A stretch of DNA of 14,697 bases. Origin: CAWEHT01 sp963808455. Lineage in GTDB: Bacteria; Chloroflexota; Anaerolineae; CG2-30-64-16. Each line of letters opens with the position of its first letter. Positions within the stretch are counted from its first letter, which is position 1. Positions 7,373-14,697 of this stretch are shown piece by piece. The stretch covers positions 1 through 14,697 of the forward strand of contig CAWEHT010000311.1 of NCBI GenBank assembly GCA_963808455.1. The letters are read 5' to 3'. The notes under the pieces are model-generated. The model did not search any database, was not told where the DNA came from, and saw only the letters and a list, made by a program, of their open reading frames with translations. Both the position numbers and the translations under genes were made by a program.

Positions 7373-9576
7373 CTAGTCGCGTTGCTGATGGTCAGCTGCC
7401 GACTCTAGCTGCTGCACCCGCGCTTGCAGCACGTCAACCTGATTGCGCAAGGCCTCGATCTGTTCGCCGCGTCAGAGTCCTTTTCCAGATTCTTGACCAG
7501 ATCCGTGAGGGCGGTGACCGTACTCTCGTTGAATGCCATCTGCTGGCTTGCCATCATATTTAACATAGTACAGGACCAGATAGTGCAAGGCACTGCGCAC
7601 ACGTTGCACGAGGCGACCGACGAGAGGCAGGCGGTTGTCGGTCAGAGAGATGCCGACTGTAACCTTGTTGTAGCCCAAGCTAAGGCGACGCAGGTCGAGG
7701 TAAAGCTGCCGATCGAATCGGGATGAGATGTCCGCTGCGTAAAGGCCTTCGACGAATGCCTCGTAATCCAACCCTTGCGCTTCGGCCTGCGCCCGGCGCT
7801 TGCGAATGTTGGCCCGGATGGTGCGCATGATCGACTCAGCATCGATTTCTGGATCGCGCACCTCTATGACGCCGGCCAGATCATCCGCCGGGGTCGCGGC
7901 CGTGCCTGGCTCTTGCCGCGGCATTTCGATCGTGTCTCGCGCAGTGCCCAACGGTTCACCAGCATCCTTGGCCGCGAGTTTCCCTTCCACGCACTGCGCC
8001 CGGTCCGGGGTTAGTCCCGGCCTGCTCCCAATGTCTCCTTCGCTCGTCTTGCTCTCGCCGTGATCTTCTTTGGCCGCACTCACGTTACCGGCGTCGCCCG
8101 GCAGGCCACTCTCGAGCGCGACGATACGGCCCGCCAACCCTTTTGTTTTCTGCTCTAAGGCTTCCAGCCAGATCTCATCCAGGCGCTCCAGGCTTCTCAC
8201 CACGCGCTGGTTGAACGCAACTTGCCGTTCGATGATTGGATCGAGGTACGGCTCACGTAGGTGCGAGGTAAGGTTGCGCCGGACCCATGCTACCAGAGGT
8301 CCCACGAGAGGCAGGCCGGAGCGGATCGAATAGCCTCTGATCGCGACGTCCGACTGCTGATCCAGAGCGTAAATCTCCTCGGCCAGGGTGACGCTGGGCC
8401 GGACGCGTCGCACGGGCGAGCTCTCGATGGGCGCGGAGGCAAGGGGACGCGGGTCCGTCGCGGTCGGGCCCGGCGCCGCGAGCTCAGACAAGATGCTCGA
8501 CAGGCCTGCCTCATAGCGCTCCAGCGAGAACTCGTGCGCCCGTTCCAACCCGCGCCGGATCAGATCGGCCCGCAACTCTTCGTTCTGCAGCACGCCCAGT
8601 ACCTGCATGGCCAGATCACGGGGATCGAGTGGCTCGCACAGCCTCCCCGCCTCGCCTATCACCCAGGGCATCGCCGAACTGCGCGCCGCGACGACCGGCA
8701 GACCGCTGGCCATGGCCTCGATCAACGGCACCCCGAAGCCCTCGTGTAGGCTGGCCGTGACATATACGTCCGCCGTGCGGAAATAGGGAGCCACTTCCTC
8801 AACGCGTCCGGTGAAAGCTACGTCGCCGGCAACCCCCAGTTCGGCAGCTCGAGCTTGCGCCTTGCGCGTGATTTGCCGGTAAGCATCCGAACTATCGCAG
8901 TCGCCGACCAGGAGCAGTTTCGCCTCGGGGATGGAGGCCTTGACCAGCGCCAGCGCTTCCACCAGCAAGTCGACGCGCTTGTTACCTGCCATGCGACCGG
9001 TGAATAACAGCACTCGCCGCCCTTCCAGGCCAGCCGGTGAATGAGATCGGCGTCCTTGGGGCCTGGGGCGAATCTGTCCAGCGAGACGGCCAATGGAAGC
9101 ACTCGCACCCGGGTACGATCAAAGCCGTACTGCTCGACAAGTTGCTCAGCACTGAAGGGGCTGTCCGCGACAGCCAGGTCGGCATAATGAACCAGCGACA
9201 CACCTTCCACGCCGCGTACGAGCACCTCAAGGTCGGTGCTGCTTCCCCACAATTCCGGCGGCGTTACATTGTGGTAATTGAATACCACCGCGCCTCGCTC
9301 GATCCCCTTGATGCTTTCCATAAGCGGGTGGCGCGTTGGATAATGATAGATGAGCAGATCTGAGTTGCGAAAGTGTTGGAGCTTGCCGCCGATCAGGTCG
9401 GCTAAGCTCACGACGGCGACCAGTCCGGAAACATCGGCTGGAATCCCCGAAGCCGCATCCGTAACATAGATCCGCGTATCGTCCCCTCGCCGGCAGAACA
9501 ATCGCGCCTGGTTGATAATGCAGGTCCCGATGGCGTCCTGCGGGACCAGATTGAGATTGATGATGCTGACCTTCAT
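7373..9576 (-). CDS. Long GT4 glycosyltransferase with two C-terminal modules and a coiled coil, frameshifted
   Basis: Reconstructed as one protein of about 734 residues. Residues 1-183 form the acceptor-side domain, with HYPTRHPLM and NYHNVTPPELWG. About 188-375 is the donor domain, with TGRMAGNKR and E-x7-E in HEGFGVPLIEAM (near 278 and 286). Then come: a module at about 412-462 (SGLPLVGPLVAWVRR, PIIERQVAFN); a low-complexity acidic stretch; a basic helix IMRTIRANIRKRRAQAEAQG (about 582-601); a second module at about 636-690 (NRLPLVGRLVQRVRS, ASQQMAFN); and a coiled coil ending EQIEALRNQVDVL to a stop at 7375-7373. Indels are needed near 9028 (a lost base by CCC), 7560 (an extra A in AAA) and 7466. 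The start at 9576 overlaps the previous stop as ATGA. Normal GT4 enzymes are about 380 residues, so half of this protein is appended. I infer membrane or partner docking for that half. It is also a paralog of the two YHNVTP enzymes downstream. Confidence 0.85.
7507..7669 (-). other. C-terminal module, copy 2 (protein domain within the long GT4)
   Basis: Encodes VTVGISLTDNRLPLVGRLVQ, then RVRSALHYLVLYYV and, after an indel near 7560, ASQQMAFNESTVTAL. It matches the module at 8189-8341 in the order P-L-V-G-x-L-V, a basic residue, a hydrophobic stretch ending in Tyr, QxxFN, then a Leu-ended helix leading into a coiled coil. Confidence 0.65.
8189..8341 (-). other. C-terminal module, copy 1 (protein domain within the long GT4)
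   Basis: Encodes IRGYSIRSGLPLVGPLVAW, then RRNLTSHLREPYLDPIIERQ and VAFNQRVVRSL. It shares the PLVG segment, the Y-x2-P segment and the QxxFN segment with the other two copies. It is fully in frame, so it is the best reference copy. Confidence 0.7.
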
Positions 9577-10817
9577 GCCCGAGCTCCCTGCTGATGCGCA
9601 TGGCGACGCAGCGCTCGCCCGTACGCTCCCTCGACGATGTCGGCAATACGTGGGATCGCGTAACGCGCTTCCACCTTGGCCCGGCCCCTTGCTCCCATCT
9701 GGTGGCCCAGTTGTGGATCATCCATCAGTTGCACCACACGCTCCGCCAGTTCCTGCCCGGCTCCCGGCGTGATCAGGAACCCATCCCGAGCATCGGCGAC
9801 GAGCGAAGAGACCGCAGCCACGCGCGCTCCGATGACCGGCTTTCCGGCCGCCCACGCTTCCAAGTACACGATGCCGAACGCTTCACCCGTTAACGGCACT
9901 GTCAGGCAGTCGCATGCCGATAACAGCGCCCACTTTTCGTCCTCGGAGATCTGTCCCTTCACGATCAGGCCATCGGCGCCAGCATAGCGCCCCAACAGCC
10001 TCTGAGAGTACTCCGTATCAGGCCCCGCGGCAATCAAATACAATTTGGGCCGCCGGGGTCGCAGGCTGGCAGCTGCTTCTAAGCACGTGTCGAGCCCTTT
10101 GTATTCCGTCTTGCGGCCCAAAAAGAGCAGGATGAAGGCGTCCTCGGGCAAGCCCAGCAGGCGCCGGCTGGCAGCCCGATCCGGGATCGAAGTTGACTCC
10201 AACCTGAAGCCAACTCCCCCTACAGTGATCTGCTGGGGTCCGAGTCCCAGCCGGATCTGGAACTCCTTTTCGGCCTGCGTATCCACGATGATCTGGTCGC
10301 TCTCCCGTAGGATGCGCAACATGTAGCCGACGTCATAGGTCACCTGCTGCTCGGCGTGAAGGTGCGGCGTGATCACGATCGGCAAGTTGCGCCATTTGGC
10401 CGCCCAGAAGGCGGTGGCGGCGTGCGCGTAGTGCAGGTTGTTGATATGGATCAGGTCATATCTGTGCGCATGCTGCAAGATGGCCGGGAACATGCCCGGG
10501 CAGACCGGGCCGTTGCCGACGAAAATGAGCGGCTCGTAAAGAACCCGCCGGGTGCGCCACCACCCATCGTACCCATGACGCAGGGCTGACCAGGTCCAGG
10601 CCACCCGACGCAGGCTGCGGAAGCGGTAGACATTCACGCCGTCGAGGTGCTCGTGAGGCGACAAAGTATCACACCAGCTTCTGTAGTCGGTCGAGCGGCT
10701 TGTGAACACATCGACGCAGTGGCCGCGCCGGACCAATTCCTCTGAGAGATCGATAATGTAGCGCTCCGCGCCCCCGACAGCCGGACGATACTGGTGACTG
10801 ACGTGCAGGATCCTCAT
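9573..10817 (-). CDS. GT4 family glycosyltransferase
   Basis: Intact, 414 residues, a full-length GT-B retaining glycosyltransferase. It begins MRILHVSHQYRPAVGGAERY, with the GGAE acceptor loop at 15-18 that contacts the sugar-nucleotide phosphate in this family. Mid-protein ITPHLHAEQQV is typical of the first domain. The donor domain has FLGRKTEYKGLD (Arg235, Lys240) and E-x7-E in GEAFGIVYLEAW (Glu312, Glu320). The ATG at 10817 overlaps the previous stop as ATGA, and its own stop overlaps the next start in the same way, so it is tightly coupled on both sides. It has no appended module, unlike its downstream neighbour. It probably acts in the cytosol or at the membrane face on an undecaprenyl-linked intermediate. 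The sugar is unknown. Confidence 0.93.
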   Translation of the reverse strand: MRILHVSHQYRPAVGGAERYIIDLSEELVRRGHCVDVFTSRSTDYRSWCDTLSPHEHLDGVNVYRFRSLRRVAWTWSALRHGYDGWWRTRRVLYEPLIFVGNGPVCPGMFPAILQHAHRYDLIHINNLHYAHAATAFWAAKWRNLPIVITPHLHAEQQVTYDVGYMLRILRESDQIIVDTQAEKEFQIRLGLGPQQITVGGVGFRLESTSIPDRAASRRLLGLPEDAFILLFLGRKTEYKGLDTCLEAAASLRPRRPKLYLIAAGPDTEYSQRLLGRYAGADGLIVKGQISEDEKWALLSACDCLTVPLTGEAFGIVYLEAWAAGKPVIGARVAAVSSLVADARDGFLITPGAGQELAERVVQLMDDPQLGHQMGARGRAKVEARYAIPRIADIVEGAYGRALRRHAHQQGARA

Positions 10818-12056
10818 GGGCCGTTGACAATCTCTTGGTAGATGCCGTGTATCCCACTCAGGTACTGCCCGAAGTCGAGGTGATCGGTGGCGTGGGCGGC
10901 GCAGCGCTGGCGCATTTGCCGGCGCTCGAAAGACGCCCGCGGAAAATGCAAGATCACCTTCTCGGCCAAGGCGGCGGCATCTCCATGTGGCACCAGGTAG
11001 CCGGTCTCACCGTCGCTGAGCACCTCGGGGATGCCCCCCAGCGCTGACCCGATTACCGGTGTGCCGGCTGAAAGGCTCTTCGAGCACCACCAGCGGCATG
11101 TTCTCGTGCCATATCGAAATGGCCAGCGAAAGATCACCGGCACCGTACAGAGCCAGCATTTCATTGTACGGTACTCGGCCTAGTAACTGCACCGTCGGAG
11201 CATATCGCCCCAGTTGCTCAAGGTAGCTCACTTCCCCTGCCCCTGCCACAGCCACGCGCAGCCTCGGCACGTAGCGCGCCAGGAGGGGTAGCGCTCTCAC
11301 GAGCACGCCTGCCCCTTTGGTCTCAATGCCACCTCCGGCATAGACCAGAGTGTGATATTCTCTTCTCGTGCTGTTGAGTCGCCGGATGCCAGGGTGGCTC
11401 GGCTCCGCTGCCGGTGGCACCGGTATCGCATTCCTGATCATCCTGAACCGCGTCCGATCATATCCGCCGCGCACGTGAAGATCGAGAAGCGCCTGGCTGG
11501 GCGAAATAAAAGTATGAACATTTGCAACCAGTGCGGCAAGCACTTTGCGCCGCCACGGGACATCGCCCCAGAAGTCGTAGCGTCGATAACATCTGGAACA
11601 ATTTGGCGGGTTCCCTGCGGGATCGCACAGATCTCCGTTTAGGCGCAGAAGCATGTTGTTAGGGCACAGCAGCCATGAGTCGTGCAGCGTCGCGACGGCG
11701 AGCACTCCAGCAACCCGGCAGGCCACAAACGGCGCCAGGGAGCTCCCACTTACGTTGTGGATGTGGACGAGGTCGGGGTGGACACGGCGGATCTCCTGGA
11801 GCGTGTGGCGGAATACCCGCACGTCGAAGATGTCGCTGAGTGGGTTGCGCCGAGGCGTTCGAAAGGAAACCTTATGGACGGCCATGCCGTCCCAACGGTA
11901 GTACCTGTTTTCTTCGTCGAGCATGCGAGCATTGATGCTGAGCACATGGCCTTCGACGCCGCGCGCCTCCAGCCCACGCACCGTCGTCCAGGCGACGACC
12001 TCGGCCCCACCGGTATAACCGGGCGGGAAGTAGTTGGCGATGGTGAGAACCCGCAT
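10814..12056 (-). CDS. GT4 family glycosyltransferase with a four-cysteine insertion, one frameshift
   Basis: About 414 residues when read through. The start MRVLTIANYFPPGYTGGAEV has the GGAE loop at 16-19. LHDSWLLCPNN introduces an insertion with Cys131, Cys144, Cys153 and Cys156 (ending CSRC), spaced like a zinc site and recurrent in one GT4 subgroup. The donor domain has YAGGGIETKGAG and E-x7-E in HENMPLVVLE (Glu318, second Glu at 326). One extra base near 11077 then shifts the frame to SLSAGTPVIGSALGGIPEVL, which runs to the stop at 10814. The ATG at 12056 follows AGGG by 7 nt; a TTG at 12062 would overlap the previous stop as TTGA and is a second option. The 3' end overlaps the next gene as ATGA. 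Confidence 0.88.
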
Positions 12057-12058
12057 GC

Positions 12059-13571
12059 TCAAGCCCTGTTCTTATCTAGCCGGAGCTCGAGCGCATTCAG
12101 CCGCTCTGCCATCGTTGTCAATTCCCGCAGAAGTTCGGCGACCTCGCGTTGTTGCCCCCTGGCGAAGCGGTCCAGATCCTGAGCCACCAGATTCAGCGCC
12201 TCGCCGGTCTGCAACAGTTCAGCTCTCGTCTGCTGCTGATCCAGAACGAGACCACGCAATGCCTGGCTTGCCCGATCTGCTGCTCTTGTCAGGTGCGCCA
12301 GCTCTGCCTTTGTCTCCGCCAACGAGGTAGCCGCCCTGGCGTTGAGCTCATTCTGCTGTTGCATCAAGGGCACGACATACGGACGCAAGGCAAGGTCGGT
12401 GAAAGCGGCACGCGATCCGGCGATGACCGGGCCCAGCACGGGCACCCTGGAGTTGCACGCGGGCTCCTCGATCTGCGAACTCGCCGGCAGATCGCACGAG
12501 TCGCCGGCGCCTTCGTCCAACGGCTCATCTTCCCGCGGCCAAAAGCGACGCAAGATCGATCTTCTGGTTGCCTGACGCGGCCAGGTTCCCTGGTCCAGGC
12601 CGCGCCGAATGCTGCCAGGACTGGGACGCGTCACACGCCGCACGCAAATGCACCAGGGCGAGCGCCAGATCATCGATGGCGCCCTCGATTTGCAACTCCT
12701 GCCGCCAATCAGCCAGGTCGGCCAGGTTGAGCAGATTGTCGAGATAGGCCTCGCGCATCGCCAGAAGTAGAGGATAGGTATCTTCCCTGAGGGTGCCCAG
12801 CCACTCAACCTCCTGCGGCAGAAAAGCGCCACCGATCCGCTCAACTTGCCAATGCTTGAGCACAAACCGCACCCGGCTCCGATTGAACATGAGCCCCAGC
12901 GCGTCGGCTGTAGACCGGGTGCTGGTGGACTCGTGATGCACCAGGACGGCCTCGGGCACGTAACGCACCCGATAGCCTCCGGCCCGAGCCCGAAAGCACC
13001 AGTCCGTGTCTTCGTAGTAGGCCGGCGAAAACCCCTCGTCGAGCAAGCCGATGCGCTGCAACGCGGCACGGCTGATCGCCAGGGCCGCCCCGGTCACCGC
13101 CTCGGCGTCGAAAGCAGTATCGCACTGGCCATAGTCGGGCTCATGCCAGCCGAGGTGCGCGCTCTCACCGCGCGCGTTGGTAATGGCTGCCCCCCCATGC
13201 TGAATGGTGCCGTCCGGATAGAGGATTTTGCAGCCCGTGATCCCGATGGCCGGGTCATCGGCCATCGCCGTCGCCAGGCTCGCCAGCCAGCCAGGCTGCA
13301 CCTCCGTGTCCTGGTTCAGCATGATCAAGATGTCACCCTGCGCCGCCAGGAGGCCGGTATTGACCGCGCGGGAAAAGCCAGAGTTACGCTTCATCCTGAT
13401 GAGCTGCGCCTGCGGATAAGCCTGAGCCACGAAATCGGCGGAACCATCAGTCGAGCCGTCGTCAACGAGGATGATTTCGAAATCCGGGTAGTCCTGCGCG
13501 GCCAGCGCAGCCAGGCAGGGCCCAAGATATGCACGGCCATTCCACATGGGAATAATCACAGAGGCTCTCAT
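12059..13571 (-). CDS. GT2 family glycosyltransferase with a C-terminal module and long coiled coil, one frameshift
   Basis: The first 300 residues are a GT-A, GT2 inverting transferase of the rhamnosyltransferase-like group: SVIIPMWNG, the nucleotide-binding LVDDGSTDGS (Asp37, Asp38), SGFSRAVNTG, the metal-site region MLNQDTEV (86-90), the likely catalytic YYEDTDWCFRARAGGYR (from 185), and VHHES. About 45 residues after the catalytic domain, one missing base near 12536 (by GCCGC) shifts the frame from a TGA-terminated end to REDEPLDEG. The protein then continues with a module (VPVLGPVIAG, then PLMQQQNELN) and a coiled coil of about 85 residues rich in Leu, Gln, Glu and Arg, to the stop at 12059. 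The total is about 504 residues. The ATG at 13571 overlaps the previous stop as ATGA. The same module occurs on the long GT4 two genes downstream, despite the unrelated catalytic fold. Confidence 0.88.
12320..12454 (-). other. C-terminal module, copy 3 (protein domain within the GT2 gene)
   Basis: Encodes NSRVPVLGPVIAGSR, then LALRPYVVPLMQQQNELN and ARAATSL. It aligns with the two copies in the long GT4 through P-(L/V)-(L/V)-G-P-(L/V), Y-x2-P-(I/L/M) and Q-x2-(F/L)-N, and is likewise followed by a coiled coil. Confidence 0.65.
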
Positions 13572-14697
13572 AAGCCAATCCGCCGCACAGGCTGGGTCAA
13601 TTGGTGCAGGCCGCGCATGAGCCGCATGAAACGCCCCTGCTCATATCGTCGGGCCAGGTTGCGCCAGTGGTCTCGTTCGACCTCCAGTCGATCCCGTTCC
13701 TCCGTCCACTCCTGCTCTCTGTGGCTCCACTCCTGCTCTCTGTGCGCCGACAGCTCCAACTCACGCAAATGATAGATATTCCCGGACGTATTGCCGTTGG
13801 CCATCTTGTCGGCTGCCCGGTGCGGTGCCCGGCAGAATTCGATCAGCGGAGCGGCGGCCCTCCGCCACGTGAGAGCGTTCCCCGCGGCTTCAAAGCGGCC
13901 ATCCCAGGCGCCGCGAGGCATTTCCAGCAGTTGCAGCAGCGCCGCGGCCACTCCTTCATCGTCTTCAAAGTCCACGCAGATACCGATGCCCCGTTCGAAG
14001 AGCATCTCCCCCGTTGCATCACCACGGGTAGCGATCACGGGTAGGCCGGCCCAGACGTAGTCCAATACGCGACTGCGAAAGGCCAGGCGGGCCTCAGAGG
14101 GTGTCGAAATGTAAGGTGAGGGCTACATCGCTCTCCAGCAAGACGCTTGACCAATCACTGTAAGGGATCCATCCCCCGAAGAATACGCCTTTGTCGAGGA
14201 GGCCCAGCTTCCCGGCCAATTCGCGCGCACGTTCGGTATGTGTAGGCGTTCGCGCCATGATCGGGTTAGGGTGTACGGTGCCGGGGAAGATCAGCTTGAC
14301 GTCTTGCCTTTGTCGCCAAACTCTGGCCAGGGCTCGAATGGCCGTCAAGGGATCTAGCCAGGGCCAGAGCCCTCCACCCCAAAGGACGATGTGGTCATTC
14401 GCGCTGATACTGGGATAGGTCTCCTTCAACACATGCCGCTGCGGCTGAGGAAGGCTCTCTGGCACGCCGAACGGGACCACATCCAACAGGCGTCGCAACG
14501 AGGGATCTTCACCGAACGTCCACGTATTGATCCTGCCGTTAGCTTCGAGTAGCCCAATCCACCAATCCCGTTGGCGTTCGCTTGCGCACAGAAAGAAGTC
14601 TCCGATCAAGTATTGCGGAGTCAGCGCGCGGGCCCGCTCTGCCCAATGGACGTGCTTCGGCTCACAGTCAAGGTATGGGCTGAGGGCCAACCATTTT
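13568..14697 (-). CDS. GT4-like glycosyltransferase, truncated by the right edge, one frameshift
   Basis: The frame is open at the window edge, so the N-terminus is missing. The upstream piece contains DVVPFGVPES, HIVLWGGGLWPWLDP (a donor-domain start), KLIFPGTVHPNP and FFGGWIPYSDW, ending HFDTL. One extra base at about 14096 makes a false TGA. The next frame continues EARLAFRSRVLDYVWAGLPV, then a coiled coil with two tandem HREQEW heptads and a basic C-terminus (QGRFMRLMRG). The canonical GT4 E-x7-E is not evident; the segment E-A-R-L-A-F-R-S-R takes its place, as I recall from related surface-polysaccharide transferases. The stop overlaps the GT2 start as ATGA, placing it in the same operon. 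Family membership is clear at the fold level. The substrate is unknown. Confidence 0.85.
13705..13744. repeat. Tandem 21-bp repeat encoding a coiled-coil heptad
   Basis: The 19-base string TCCACTCCTGCTCTCTGTG occurs at 13705-13723 and again at 13726-13744, a 21-bp period (7 codons). On the minus strand each copy encodes HREQEW plus one small residue, so the repeat duplicates exactly one heptad of the coiled coil at the end of the adjacent glycosyltransferase. Confidence 0.85.

Noticed and set aside
12846..13772. Long plus-strand open frame of about 308 codons
   Set aside because: It lies antisense to the well-supported GT2 and GT4-like genes, has no recognisable motif or ribosome binding site, and is the expected shadow of high-GC coding DNA.
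1..14697. CRISPR array, tRNA, rRNA, insertion sequence or toxin-antitoxin genes
   Set aside because: No spaced direct repeats, cloverleaf sequence, transposase motif or paired small genes were seen on either strand.

Overview
The window is a dense, high-GC bacterial segment in which every gene I can support lies on the minus strand, so transcription runs from high to low coordinates. It has two parts: a polysaccharide glycosyltransferase block (about 3746-14697) and, at the low-coordinate end, riboflavin biosynthesis genes (about 1-2123). Between them is a secreted FG-GAP/VCBS propeller protein (2145-3585). The glycosyltransferases carry C-terminal modules (PLVGPLV-type segment, QQxxFN segment, coiled coil; also an IMxxIRxxIxxRR helix) that I recall from Chloroflexota surface-polysaccharide clusters. 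A Chloroflexota-like host is therefore my best guess, but it rests on memory and not on a search.

Layout in transcription order: a 5'-truncated GT4-like glycosyltransferase entering from the right edge (14697-13568); a GT2 transferase with a C-terminal module and long coiled coil (13571-12059); two GT4 enzymes (12056-10814 and 10817-9573); a long GT4 protein of about 730 residues with two module copies (9576-7373); three more GT4 enzymes (7355-6240, 6013-4834, 4837-3746); the FG-GAP protein, with its own promoter-like -10 and a strong ribosome binding site; then ribE, ribBA and ribH. Four GT junctions are ATGA overlaps and one is a possible TTGA overlap, so the block looks like a translationally coupled operon building a surface glycan by sequential sugar transfer. 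No flippase, polymerase, ABC exporter or nucleotide-sugar gene is in view. The operon promoter must lie beyond the right edge.

Most genes are interrupted by single-base frameshifts, several of them at short homopolymers, and homology resumes at once in another frame. This includes conserved riboflavin genes. The simplest reading is uncorrected indel error in the sequence, not mass decay. The indels are unevenly spread: ribH, ribE and the FG-GAP gene are riddled with them, while ribBA and three GT genes of over 1 kb are intact. ribE also lacks its N-terminal 40-50 residues exactly where it meets the FG-GAP gene, which makes 2124-2150 a candidate deletion or chimeric join between two unrelated loci.

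I found no tRNA, rRNA, CRISPR array, insertion sequence or riboswitch. The most interesting feature is the shared C-terminal module attached to glycosyltransferases of two different folds.
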